From an uncultured Erysipelotrichaceae bacterium (lineage in GTDB: Bacteria > Bacillota_I > Bacilli_A > RF39 > UBA660): DNA of 21,362 bases. The position numbers were made by a program, and so were the translations under genes. The stretch lies in the NCBI GenBank assembly GCA_902795725.1, contig CADBLY010000098.1, forward strand, positions 1 to 21,362, written 5' to 3'. Each line of letters begins with the position of its first letter. Positions within the stretch are counted from its first letter, which is position 1. The notes under the pieces were generated by a model. The model saw only the letters and a program-made list of their open reading frames with translations. It made no database searches and had not been told where the DNA came from. Shown here one piece after another: positions 1 through 6,781 of this stretch.

Positions 1-98
1 CTTTTAACAAGGCTCCAATTGTTTGGTGGTAAAAAGACTGCTTTAAAGACAATATCATTAGTGGCTTTGTAAAATGGTTTTGCTTCTATTTTATTCAT
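1..98 (-). CDS. N-terminal fragment of Rpn-like (PD-(D/E)XK) nuclease/transposase-family protein, cut by window edge
   Basis: A reading frame opens with ATG at 98 on the minus strand behind a clear Shine-Dalgarno (GAAAGGAGACCA) and stays open to the window edge, giving about 32 residues. The start reads MNKIEAKPFYKATNDIVFKA, followed by VFLPPNNWSLVK. The 'NDIVFKAVF' opening is typical of the N terminus of the Rpn recombination-promoting nuclease / PD-(D/E)XK transposase-like family, which usually begins with a short leader and then (K/T)ND-VFK-LF. No catalytic residues are visible in this part. The family call is inference from a short motif; the existence of a translated gene start is better supported. 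Confidence 0.5.
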   Translation of the reverse strand, partial: MNKIEAKPFYKATNDIVFKAVFLPPNNWSLVK

Positions 99-145
99 TG
101 GTCTCCTTTCTAACCACACATCAACCACTTTTACCCTTCACTTAT

Positions 146-151
146 ATTATA
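146..151 (-). promoter_or_regulatory. Possible -10 box for the left-edge gene
   Basis: TATAAT on the minus strand lies about 48 bases upstream of the ATG at 98. No good -35 hexamer is found at 16-18 bases, so this is a weak call. Confidence 0.3.
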
Positions 152-208
152 CGAGAAAACTTTTCTATTTCCTTTTTTTTGGCAGAATTTATTATATTTT
201 TTTAAGCA

Positions 209-243
209 TTTAAAAATACTGTAAAAATTAATATACAGTATTT
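209..243 (-). terminator. Weak hairpin downstream of the recombinase gene
   Basis: A perfect 10-bp inverted repeat (AAATACTGTA / TACAGTATTT, arms 214-223 and 234-243, 10-base loop) lies just past the recombinase stop codon and is followed on the minus strand by a short U run. The stem has only two G-C pairs. It could instead be an operator for the divergent regulation of something outside view. Confidence 0.4.
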
Positions 244-249
244 AAAATA

Positions 250-1134
250 TTATTGTGCTCTTGGATGAGCCTTAAGATATTCTCTTCTTAGTTTTTCATT
301 ACTTAGATGAGTATAGATAGTTGTTGTTGAGAGATTTTCATGCCCCAGTAACTTTTGGACACTTCTTAAATCTGCACCTTCATTTAACATGTGAGTGGCA
401 AAGGTATGTCTGAATGTATGGGGTGAGATGTTCATATCAATATGGCAGGATTTTGATATGTCATTAATTATTTTTCTTATTTCTCTAGTATTTATTTGTT
501 TACCTCTTTTACTTAAAATAAGATAATCAATTGGTTCTTTTATAAAATTTGATCTTATCTTTATATATTTATCTAGTAATTCTTGACATCTAGTTCCATA
601 CATAACGACTCTTTCTTTACTTCCCTTTCCTAAAATGTTTATTGTTTTGTCATAATTATTTATATCTTTTAAATTGATATTGGCTAGTTCACTAACTCTT
701 ATACCAGTTACATATAAAAGTTCTAATATTAAACTATCACGAATACCTATATCGGTTTTTATATCGGGATAGTTTAGTATTTTTTCTATATCTTCATAGT
801 TAATATATTTAGGTAATTTCTTTTCTATTTTAGGATTAGTTATTAGAGACATAGGATTATTCTTTATATAGTTATTATTTAATAAATATTTAAAGAAACT
901 TCTTAAAGAACTTATGTGCCTGCATATACTTTTAGCTGAGTATTTTTTATTATATAATTCATTGATATATTTTCTTATGGTTTGATATTCTATATCTTTA
1001 ATATCGTTTATTTTTATACTATCTAAATATTCTAGAAACTTTGATATATTATCATCATATGCCATAATGGTATTATTAGAATAATGTCTTTCATATTTTA
1101 GGTATTCGATAAATTTTATTAAGAGATTAAACAT
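250..1134 (-). CDS. xerC: Tyrosine recombinase, XerC/XerD type
   Basis: Site-specific tyrosine recombinase, which in this family resolves chromosome dimers at dif with FtsK. With the start at 1134 the protein has 294 residues, the usual Xer length. An N-terminal SAM-like core-binding domain (about 1-85) precedes the catalytic domain, in which all six active-site residues are visible: Arg146 (TGIRVSEL), Lys170 (GKGSKERV), His239 and Arg242 (HTFRHTFATHM), His265 (LGHENLSTT) and nucleophile Tyr274 (IYTH). The C terminus, YLKAHPRAQ, is XerC-like. An upstream ATG at 1194 lies inside the terminator of the neighbouring gene; the ATG at 1134 follows a GGTGAT Shine-Dalgarno and a promoter at 1150-1178, so it is preferred. 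It appears to be a single-gene unit. XerC against XerD or an XerS-like role cannot be settled from sequence alone. Confidence 0.88.
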   Translation of the reverse strand: MFNLLIKFIEYLKYERHYSNNTIMAYDDNISKFLEYLDSIKINDIKDIEYQTIRKYINELYNKKYSAKSICRHISSLRSFFKYLLNNNYIKNNPMSLITNPKIEKKLPKYINYEDIEKILNYPDIKTDIGIRDSLILELLYVTGIRVSELANINLKDINNYDKTINILGKGSKERVVMYGTRCQELLDKYIKIRSNFIKEPIDYLILSKRGKQINTREIRKIINDISKSCHIDMNISPHTFRHTFATHMLNEGADLRSVQKLLGHENLSTTTIYTHLSNEKLRREYLKAHPRAQ

Positions 1135-1149
1135 ATTATCACCATTTAT

Positions 1150-1178
1150 ATTATAATTTATATTTAGATATATAGCAA
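1150..1178 (-). promoter_or_regulatory. Promoter of the Xer recombinase gene
   Basis: On the minus strand TTGCTA (1173-1178) and TATAAT (1150-1155) are separated by 17 bases, ending 16 bases before the ATG at 1134. It starts immediately after the terminator of the upstream gene. Confidence 0.65.
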
Positions 1179-1205
1179 GAAAAAAAACTAACATAATGTT
1201 AGTTT
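1178..1205 (-). terminator. Rho-independent terminator of the coiled-coil gene pair
   Basis: A near-perfect palindrome with arms AAACTAACAT (1185-1194) and ATGTTAGTTT (1196-1205) is followed on the minus strand by a run of seven U. It overlaps the stop codon of the gene ending at 1199. The stem is AT-rich, like most terminators in this window. Confidence 0.7.
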
Positions 1206-2368
1206 AATTTATCCATTCCACTAGTAAATGTACCTACTATTTCATTAAATTTTAACATGTTATTAGCAAGTTCATTTTTATCTGCTTCATATTGTATTTG
1301 ATCCAGACTTAATTGTCTTCTTTCTTCTTCTAAAGTTGTTTTTTGTTTACGAAGTTTATCTTCTAATTCTTCTAATTCTTCTTTATGAGAATCATATGCT
1401 GCTTCAGCTTCTCTTCTTAAATCTTCAATTTTAATATTTTCATCACGTTTATAGTTTTCAAATTCTTCTTTTTCTTTTTCATATGATGATTGAAGTTCTT
1501 TTAATGTATTTAATCTTTCTTCAATTTCATCTTTTTTCTCCATTAATTCTTTGATTACTTTATCTTTATATTCATTTATTTCATCGTAATCACGTTTTTT
1601 CGATTCTTCAATAGATGATTGAAGTTGTTTTAATTCACTAAAACGTTCATCTATTTTCTTCTTCATTTCAACGTTCTTTAAGAAAATATCACTAGCTTCT
1701 TTAACATTGCTATTAACTTTAACAAATAAGCTATTTATATCAGTATCTACTTCTTTACTGATATCACTATTTGAAAAATCGGTATTTTGTGATAATTCTT
1801 CTAATTTAGTTTCAAAGTCATCTTCAGCTTTTGTTTCTTGTGTGTTGTCTTCTGATGATGTATTATCTTCATGATTTTCTTCCTTTTCTTCAACACTTTC
1901 TTCGTTTGGTTGATCAGTATCAGTTGTTTCTTCACTTTCTGATAACTTTTCAGGAGTAACTAAAGGTATTTCATCAATATTAACTTCAGGTTCATTAGTT
2001 TCTTCTTGCTCTGTTGAATTATCATTTAATCCTTCGATTGGTTCAAATTCAAGTTTGTTATCTGCTGGATCGTCAAATGATTTGAAGCCTTCATCTTCTA
2101 CTGATTCAACAGTCTCTTCTTCTTTTTCTTCAACTTTTTCTTCAGCCGTATCTACAGTATCTTCAAAACTAAAATCTGCTGGAAATTCAAAATCAATGTT
2201 TGCATCAGCATTTTCATTATTATTTGCTACTTCATTATTTGTATCGTTAGCTTCTTTTTCTTCTTCAGTATTACTATCGAAGGAAAATACTTCATCAGTA
2301 TTTATATCATCAAATTCTTGTATATTATTTAAAAAACTTGTATCAAATTCTGTTTCATTATTTTTCAT
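1199..2368 (-). CDS. Acidic, low-complexity protein with C-terminal coiled coil; paralogue of its upstream neighbour
   Basis: I recognise no family. The 389 residues fall into two parts: an extremely acidic, Asp/Glu/Asn/Thr/Ser-rich and probably disordered region (about 1-205), and a long charged coiled coil (about 225-365). No signal peptide or membrane segment is visible, so it is probably cytoplasmic. Two blocks align without gaps to the gene just upstream (2382-3221): residues 210-246 (starting DINSLF, containing MKKKID) with its 44-80, and the C-terminal block 366-389 (ELANNMLKF, then TFTSGMDKLN) with its 253-276. The ATG at 2368 lies 13 bases after the neighbour's stop, with AGGGTGAT upstream, so the two are co-transcribed and read as a tandem duplication with a greatly expanded acidic head in this copy. 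A scaffold or cytoskeletal role would be a guess. Confidence 0.75.
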   Translation of the reverse strand: MKNNETEFDTSFLNNIQEFDDINTDEVFSFDSNTEEEKEANDTNNEVANNNENADANIDFEFPADFSFEDTVDTAEEKVEEKEEETVESVEDEGFKSFDDPADNKLEFEPIEGLNDNSTEQEETNEPEVNIDEIPLVTPEKLSESEETTDTDQPNEESVEEKEENHEDNTSSEDNTQETKAEDDFETKLEELSQNTDFSNSDISKEVDTDINSLFVKVNSNVKEASDIFLKNVEMKKKIDERFSELKQLQSSIEESKKRDYDEINEYKDKVIKELMEKKDEIEERLNTLKELQSSYEKEKEEFENYKRDENIKIEDLRREAEAAYDSHKEELEELEDKLRKQKTTLEEERRQLSLDQIQYEADKNELANNMLKFNEIVGTFTSGMDKLN

Positions 2369-2381
2369 TATCCATCACCCT

Positions 2382-3221
2382 TTATTCTTCCTCATTCATA
2401 TCATTAAATTTAACAGTAAAACCTTTCATTACTTCTTTGAAACGGTCACATTTTTGATCTAACTCTTTATTAGCTAGTTCTAATTTTTTCTCACTCATAC
2501 TCTTATAAGTTTCAAACTGCATTCTTTCAGAATCTAAAATAATACGATTATTATTTATTCTTTTATTTTCTAGTTCTTTATATTTTTCAAATATTTCTTT
2601 TTCTTTTTCTAATGATTGCCGTTCATTTTCTAATTTTTGTTGTTCTAATTTAAGATTTTCTTTTTCGTTTTCTAGGCCTTCGTATTTTTTTTCTTGCTCA
2701 TCAAGTTTGTTTTGCTCAATTAATTTATAAGCATCAAAATCATCTTTTAAGGCATTAACTTTATTTTTTTCTACTTCTAATTCATCTTTTAGATTTTGTG
2801 TTTCCATTTGAACATTTTCTAAATTAAGTCTAGCTTTGTCTTCCTGCCTTTTTAAATCTTCTTTTTGAATTCTAACATATTCATCACATTGTGCTTTTTC
2901 TTGTGCCATTTTATTTTCCTGTAGATGAACATATTTTTTAAAGTCTGCTTGTTCTTTTTTTAATGTTTCTTGTGCTTCAGATAGTTTTTCATATTCTTTA
3001 TCAAGTTCTTTTTTCTTGGACATTATTTCACTTATGAAATTAGTTGCCCCTGATACATCACTGGTTAGATTATCAAATAGTTTATCAATATCTTCTTTTG
3101 AATGATTTTCTTCTACTTTAATAGGTTCTTTTGTATCAATAGTTTGTCCATCAAAGAAATCATCATATTGTTCTTCTACACTTACATTATCATCAAATAA
3201 GTCACTAATATCTTGATGCAT
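2382..3221 (-). CDS. Coiled-coil protein with F-x-x-Y repeats; first gene of the paralogous pair
   Basis: I recognise no family. The 279 residues start with a short acidic head (1-40) that carries DISDLFDD (4-11), a motif repeated as DIDKLFDN at 44-51. A conserved block (44-80) follows, then an almost uninterrupted charged coiled coil (about 66-258) and a terminal block (253-279) containing DRFKEVMKGFTVKFNDMN. Within the coil a motif of the type F/C-x-x-Y recurs at 94, 112, 162, 211 and 236, with spacings mostly near 25 or 50 residues. There is no signal peptide or membrane segment. A GGGAGAGG ribosome binding site precedes the ATG, and a well-formed promoter lies at 3264-3292. The blocks at 44-80 and 253-276 are shared with the downstream gene at 1199-2368. 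Confidence 0.8.
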   Translation of the reverse strand: MHQDISDLFDDNVSVEEQYDDFFDGQTIDTKEPIKVEENHSKEDIDKLFDNLTSDVSGATNFISEIMSKKKELDKEYEKLSEAQETLKKEQADFKKYVHLQENKMAQEKAQCDEYVRIQKEDLKRQEDKARLNLENVQMETQNLKDELEVEKNKVNALKDDFDAYKLIEQNKLDEQEKKYEGLENEKENLKLEQQKLENERQSLEKEKEIFEKYKELENKRINNNRIILDSERMQFETYKSMSEKKLELANKELDQKCDRFKEVMKGFTVKFNDMNEEE

Positions 3222-3263
3222 AAAACCTCTCCCTTTTTATTCTTATACCCCTACTTACTTAAA

Positions 3264-3292
3264 AGTATATCATTAATTTTTTAAAAATACAA
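3264..3292 (-). promoter_or_regulatory. Promoter of the coiled-coil gene pair
   Basis: TTGTAT (3287-3292) and TATACT (3264-3269) on the minus strand are 17 bases apart, about 45 bases upstream of the ATG at 3221. Confidence 0.65.
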
Positions 3293-3299
3293 TATTTTT

Positions 3300-3331
3300 C
3301 AAAAAATTTCTTAAGAAATTCTTAAGAAATT
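3300..3331 (-). terminator. Terminator of the DUF5661-like gene
   Basis: An 11-bp perfect stem (AATTTCTTAAG / CTTAAGAAATT, arms 3321-3331 and 3305-3315, 5-base loop) is followed by U residues on the minus strand and overlaps the stop codon. It has only two G-C pairs, but it sits exactly where a unit end is expected. Confidence 0.6.
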
Positions 3332-3590
3332 ATTTTAATTTTGATTTTAAATACTCTTCAAACACTCTCAAACCATATTCTTGATTGTAATAATTAGGAA
3401 ATTCATTTAAATGAGCAAGTGCGATTTTAGCGGTATTTATAATATCATTATTAGTTACATTGGTCTTTGGATTAATTAGTCCGTGCTCCAACTCAATATT
3501 AATACCATCTAAAAATTCTTGCGGACTAAATTTATTAAAATCAACTCCTAGAACTTGAGATGCATATAAAGCAGCTTTCATATTATACAT
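3330..3590 (-). CDS. Small protein resembling DUF5661
   Basis: This 86-residue protein has the block ELEHGLINPKTNVTNND followed by TAKIALAHLNEFPNYYNQ. From memory this matches the hallmark of the DUF5661 family (ELEHG, then NVT-x-D, then KIALAHLNEFPDYY), whose function is unknown. Length and motif order fit a complete single-domain protein. The ATG at 3590 follows GGTGAT at good spacing; a second in-frame ATG three codons later is also possible. A TATAAT lies at 3605-3610, but its -35 is poor, so transcription could also come from readthrough of the pgsA terminator. No membrane segment is visible. Confidence 0.7.
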   Translation of the reverse strand: MYNMKAALYASQVLGVDFNKFSPQEFLDGINIELEHGLINPKTNVTNNDIINTAKIALAHLNEFPNYYNQEYGLRVFEEYLKSKLK

Positions 3591-3612
3591 ATTATCACCA
3601 ATATATTATATG

Positions 3613-3634
3613 AAAAAAGAAGAATTAATCTTCT
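3613..3634 (-). terminator. Terminator after pgsA
   Basis: AGAAGA and TCTTCT (arms 3629-3634 and 3618-3623) form a 6-bp stem with a 5-base loop and are followed by a U run on the minus strand. The hairpin overlaps the pgsA stop codon. Confidence 0.65.
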
Positions 3635-4218
3635 AATAGTAAATGTTTATTTAATGAATAATATTGAATACCTGAAATAATAGATAGCGCGGCTGCAACA
3701 AAAAGTAGAAAATCAGATACTCTAATATTAATTAATTCAAATGGTATGTTATAGAATAATGTCATAACTATTCCAACCATTAAACATGCTGTTTTAACTT
3801 TTCCTGATTTAATAGCAGCTACTACTTTACCTTTGCTTGCAGCAATCATTTTTATAGAATTTACAATACTATCTCTTACAATTACAACAACAGGTATAAT
3901 CGGATGAATACGACCTTGTGCACATATAATAATTAATACTGAGTTAACTAAAACTTTATCAGCTATAGCATCTAGTAATTTACCGAAATCTGTTACTAAA
4001 TTATATTTACGAGCAATATATCCATCTAAAAAATCGGTAACTGATGCGATGATAAATAATAAACCAGCTATGATATTTTTAACATCAACAACTATAGATT
4101 CATTAATATATAATGTAGGTAGGTTTATACCAACTGTTTGAAATGGGAATAGTAATAAAAAGATTATTACTATTGATAAAATTATTCTTAATATTGTTAA
4201 TTTATTAGGTAAGTTCAT
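3625..4218 (-). CDS. pgsA: CDP-diacylglycerol-glycerol-3-phosphate 3-phosphatidyltransferase
   Basis: Integral membrane enzyme that transfers a phosphatidyl group from CDP-diacylglycerol to glycerol-3-phosphate, the committed step to phosphatidylglycerol. The full CDP-alcohol phosphotransferase signature D-x2-DG-x2-AR-x8-G-x3-D-x3-D is present without deviation: Asp62, Asp65, Gly66, Ala69, Arg70, Gly79, Asp83, Asp87. Hydrophobic segments flank it (about 8-27, 45-62, and several in the C-terminal half), as expected for this polytopic family. The start at 4218 (MNLPNKLTILRI) follows AGGAGAG; an ATG at 4275 would add 19 residues inside the upstream gene and is rejected. It overlaps the 3' end of the RodZ-like gene by 14 bases, so translation is probably coupled. 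The rodZ-pgsA order is also found in Bacillus (ymfM-pgsA). The substrate could be another alcohol, but length and context favour PgsA. Confidence 0.9.
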   Translation of the reverse strand: MNLPNKLTILRIILSIVIIFLLLFPFQTVGINLPTLYINESIVVDVKNIIAGLLFIIASVTDFLDGYIARKYNLVTDFGKLLDAIADKVLVNSVLIIICAQGRIHPIIPVVVIVRDSIVNSIKMIAASKGKVVAAIKSGKVKTACLMVGIVMTLFYNIPFELINIRVSDFLLFVAAALSIISGIQYYSLNKHLLLED

Positions 4219-4687
4219 ATATATTCTCTCCTTTAATAATATCATTTTTACCATTATCATCTTTACTAGTTGCAAGTAATACTATACAATATGCAATAAT
4301 ACATACAACTATAAAAATAAGTATATAAATAATAAATGGTGGGATTGATTTTTGATTTTTTCCTTCTAAAGTATATGGTGAGGCTATTTTTTTAGTTTTA
4401 TTTTGTTTTTTATTAGCTTTTCTAATATCATCTAATGATATTTTAGAAGTATAATCAAATAAAAATTCATTAAACTCTTCAACCATTTCTTCGTAATTGA
4501 GTCCTAAATATTTTGCATAATCTCGAATAAAAAATTTTAAATAGAAAACATCTTTAAAAGCTTCTTTATTGCCTTCTTCAATATTTTCTAATTGAGCTGG
4601 TCTAATTTTTAAATCTTCAGCTGCTTCTTCAATACTTATCCCCATTGACTCCCTTGTTTCTTTTAATCTTTCTCCTATTTCTTTCAA
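4205..4687 (-). CDS. rodZ: RodZ-like membrane-anchored helix-turn-helix protein, TTG start
   Basis: RodZ-type proteins link MreB to the membrane through a cytoplasmic HTH domain. The 160 residues begin with an HTH_25-like domain (about 3-70: IGERLKETRESMGIS, then EEAAEDLKI, then the helix with FIRDYAKYLGL), followed by a basic linker (about 88-113), one transmembrane helix (117-139) and only about 20 outer residues. The usual large extracytoplasmic RodZ domain is missing, giving a short form. The start is TTG at 4687, placed 5 bases after AGGTGAT; the ATG at 4756 would run through the RNase P RNA and is not credible. The gene lies just downstream of rnpB and overlaps pgsA. A cell-shape role is inferred from the family and from the pgsA neighbour. 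Confidence 0.8.
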   Translation of the reverse strand: MKEIGERLKETRESMGISIEEAAEDLKIRPAQLENIEEGNKEAFKDVFYLKFFIRDYAKYLGLNYEEMVEEFNEFLFDYTSKISLDDIRKANKKQNKTKKIASPYTLEGKNQKSIPPFIIYILIFIVVCIIAYCIVLLATSKDDNGKNDIIKGENIYELT

Positions 4688-4713
4688 ATTATCACCTATT
4701 CTATTTAAGAAAA

Positions 4714-5061
4714 AATAATACTTTATAAGCCATGTTCTGTACCTTAAAGGTGACAAACATTTATCTATCTTACGATCCTTGAATCAGTTCTTATTTCCTT
4801 ATCAAGGTTCCCCTACCAAAATTTGGGTTTCTCACTCGCGGGGTTTACCACGTTCCACTTCTTTTATTTCTAAAAGCATCGTCTCTATGGCACTTTTATA
4901 CCTAATCTAACCATATATAAAATACTTAGGTTATTTCGGAGCCGTTAGCTAAGCACTACCTAAGGTTATTTTTTCCCTTAGCACGAACACTACAATCATC
5001 ACAGACTGTGTGAGCATGGACTTTCCTCTACCATGATGGCAGCGTTTGTCAAAGTATTATT
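4714..5061 (-). ncRNA. rnpB: RNase P RNA (B-type)
   Basis: Catalytic RNA of RNase P, which matures tRNA 5' ends. Both halves of the P4 core are visible on the minus strand: GAGGAAAGTCC (5018-5028) and ACAGAACATGGCTTAT (4725-4740). The segment with GTGGAACGTGGTAAACCCC, the AAACCCAAATTTTGG stretch and GGTAGGGGAACC (4806-4817, the loop that pairs with tRNA CCA) is nearly the same as the Bacillus B-type RNA. The ends pair as an 11-bp P1 helix (AATAATACTTT at 5051-5061 with AAAGTATTATT at 4714-4724). About 348 nt makes it shorter than the Bacillus RNA, so some peripheral helices are reduced. The 5' strand of P1 contains the gpsB stop codon, and the rodZ start lies only 27 bases past the 3' end. 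No separate promoter was seen, so it is probably cut from a gpsB-rnpB-rodZ-pgsA transcript. Confidence 0.95.
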
Positions 5062-5383
5062 CTTTACTATAAATATATTTTTCTAAATTTGATAAGCGTC
5101 TTAATACATCAGCATTAGTAGAACCTTCTGATCCACTATTTTCTGTTAAAACTTCAATTTTAGTTTTTAAATTTCTAACTTCTTGTTTAAGACGAATATT
5201 TTCTTCAACTAGTTCTTTTTTTTCTCTTTCAGTATCTCTAATTATTGAAGTCATTTCTTCATAATCTTTAATAATTACATCTAGGAATCGATCTACTTCT
5301 TGTGGACGATAACCACGAGTATCGATTTTAAATTCCTTTTCTAATATATCACGACTAGTTAAAACTATCTTATCTTGATACAT
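5057..5383 (-). CDS. gpsB: GpsB cell-division/cell-wall coordinator (DivIVA family)
   Basis: GpsB is a small membrane-associated adaptor that links division and elongation machinery to penicillin-binding proteins. The 108 residues show the N-terminal DivIVA-like domain (about 5-65: LTSRDILEKEFKI, RGYRPQEVDRFLDVIIKDYE), a coiled coil (about 45-80), a short Ser/Gly-rich linker, and the C-terminal trimerisation motif DVLRRLSNLEKYIY found in Bacillus GpsB (DILKRLSNLEKHVF). The ATG at 5383 follows GAGGTGAT. A consensus promoter lies just upstream at 5412-5441. The stop codon lies inside the first strand of the RNase P RNA, and gpsB-rnpB adjacency is also seen in Bacillus, which supports GpsB over DivIVA. 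Confidence 0.93.
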   Translation of the reverse strand: MYQDKIVLTSRDILEKEFKIDTRGYRPQEVDRFLDVIIKDYEEMTSIIRDTEREKKELVEENIRLKQEVRNLKTKIEVLTENSGSEGSTNADVLRRLSNLEKYIYSKE

Positions 5384-5411
5384 TTTATCACCTCACATCT
5401 ATTCTACAACT

Positions 5412-5441
5412 ATTATAGATCAAAATAGTTTTCTTTGTCAA
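5412..5441 (-). promoter_or_regulatory. Consensus sigma-A-type promoter for gpsB-rnpB
   Basis: Perfect TTGACA (5436-5441) and perfect TATAAT (5412-5417) on the minus strand, with an 18-base spacer. It starts 3 bases after the obgE stop codon. It is the only promoter here with both hexamers perfect, as expected for a gene unit that must supply RNase P RNA. Confidence 0.85.
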
Positions 5442-5443
5442 TA

Positions 5444-6718
5444 TTATTCTTGATATTCAAACTCATAATCGAGTATTTTAATTATATCACCATTTTGAAT
5501 GCCCATTTCTCTTAATTTATCTTCAATACCCATTTTTTTTAATTTATGGGAAAATCTCTGATATGCTTCATCAGATGCGAACCAAGTCATACGAAGTGTT
5601 TTTTCAATTTCTTTTCCTTTTATTAAAAAGGTGTGATCATTTTCTTTTATAATTTTAAATGGTTCTTCTTTTTTGAAAGTATAATTAATATGACTTTCAA
5701 ATTTTTTATCTTCATATAAAGGCTCTTTATTTATATTATCTAACATATCAGCTAATTTTATCAAAACGTTATCTAATCCTTTTCCTTCTAGTGCGGATAC
5801 TTCATATATATCTACATTGACTTTTTCCTTAAATTTTTTTAGATTATCAATAGACGAATTTATATCCATTTTATTGGCAATAATAATTTGTGGTTTATCC
5901 ATTATTTTTTCGTTAAAGGCTCTTAGCTCATTATTAATTGTTATGTAATCATCATAAGGGTCTCGACCTTCTATACCACTCATATCGATAATATGGGCAA
6001 TTACTCTTGTTCTTTCAATGTGTTTTAAAAACTTATCACCTAATCCTTCTCCTAATGATGCACCTTTAATTAATCCTGGTAGATCAGCAACAACAAAAGA
6101 ACGATTATCTTTAGTTTTAACAACACCTAGATTAGGTTTTAAAGTAGTGAAGTGATAAGCAGCTATTTTAGGTTTTGAGGCGCTTATTTTTGATATAATA
6201 GTTGATTTTCCTACACTTGGAAGCCCAACTAATCCAACATCAGCTAAAAGTTTTAATTCTACTTTAACTTTTCTTACTTCTCCAGGTTCTCCATTTTCAC
6301 AGAATGATGGAGCAGGATTAAAACGGGTAGCAAATGCAATATTACCACGTCCCCCACGACCGCCTTCACAAATAATTGCTTTATCTTCTTTTTTTGTTAA
6401 ATCAGCTATTATTGAGCCAGTATCTAAATCTGTAATAACGGTACCTAGTGGTACTTTTATAATTAAATCTTCGGCATTTTTTCCGTGCATACCTTTACCC
6501 TGACCATGTTCTCCGTTAGAAGCTTTATAGATTTTTTTATATTTTAAATCTACTAAGGTATTCAACCCTTCGTCGCAGGCAAATATTATATCTCCGCCTT
6601 TACCACCATTACCACCAAATGGCCCGCCCATTTCGACGTATTTTTCTCTTCTGAATGCCATGCATCCATTTCCACCTTTACCGGCTTCCAATTCTAATAT
6701 TACTTCATCAACAAACAT
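5444..6718 (-). CDS. obgE: Ribosome-associated GTPase Obg/CgtA
   Basis: Essential GTPase acting in large-subunit assembly and stress signalling. The 424 residues carry all three Obg domains: the glycine-rich N-terminal fold (about 2-157, with GKGGNGC, GGPFGGNGGKGGD and GGRGGRGN), the G domain (about 158-325) and a C-terminal OCT domain (about 345-424). GTPase motifs are P-loop GLPSVGKST (165-173), switch I TT (191-192), DLPG (212-215), NKMD (282-285) and SAL (308-310). Length is close to Bacillus Obg (428). GGGGTGAT precedes the ATG. The usual rpmA/rplU genes are not upstream; instead a tRNA-Glu gene and its terminator lie there. No terminator separates it from the gpsB promoter. Confidence 0.95.
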   Translation of the reverse strand: MFVDEVILELEAGKGGNGCMAFRREKYVEMGGPFGGNGGKGGDIIFACDEGLNTLVDLKYKKIYKASNGEHGQGKGMHGKNAEDLIIKVPLGTVITDLDTGSIIADLTKKEDKAIICEGGRGGRGNIAFATRFNPAPSFCENGEPGEVRKVKVELKLLADVGLVGLPSVGKSTIISKISASKPKIAAYHFTTLKPNLGVVKTKDNRSFVVADLPGLIKGASLGEGLGDKFLKHIERTRVIAHIIDMSGIEGRDPYDDYITINNELRAFNEKIMDKPQIIIANKMDINSSIDNLKKFKEKVNVDIYEVSALEGKGLDNVLIKLADMLDNINKEPLYEDKKFESHINYTFKKEEPFKIIKENDHTFLIKGKEIEKTLRMTWFASDEAYQRFSHKLKKMGIEDKLREMGIQNGDIIKILDYEFEYQE

Positions 6719-6745
6719 CTAATCACCCCACTAAACTATATTTTT

Positions 6746-6771
6746 TTAAAAATAGCTACATTGTAGCTATT
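6746..6771 (-). terminator. Terminator after tRNA-Glu
   Basis: AATAGCTACA / TGTAGCTATT (arms 6762-6771 and 6751-6760) form a tight hairpin followed by five U on the minus strand, 11 bases after the tRNA CCA end. Confidence 0.6.
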
Positions 6772-6781
6772 AAAATCATAT

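Noticed and set aside
2055..2462. Plus-strand Ser/Phe-rich ORF opposite the coiled-coil genes
   Set aside because: It is the antisense shadow of a low-complexity acidic coding region (GAA/GAT codons read as TTC/ATC), with no ribosome binding site.
3305..3331. Direct-repeat-like TTAAGAAATT units
   Set aside because: They resolve into one perfect hairpin at a stop codon, best explained as a terminator; there are too few units for a repeat array.
4219..4275. Upstream ATG for pgsA adding 19 residues
   Set aside because: The ATG at 4218 has AGGAGAG and matches the family N terminus; the extension is unlike PgsA.
4688..4756. N-terminal extension of the RodZ-like gene to an ATG at 4756
   Set aside because: The extension lies within the 3' end of the RNase P RNA; the TTG at 4687 has a proper AGGTGAT site.
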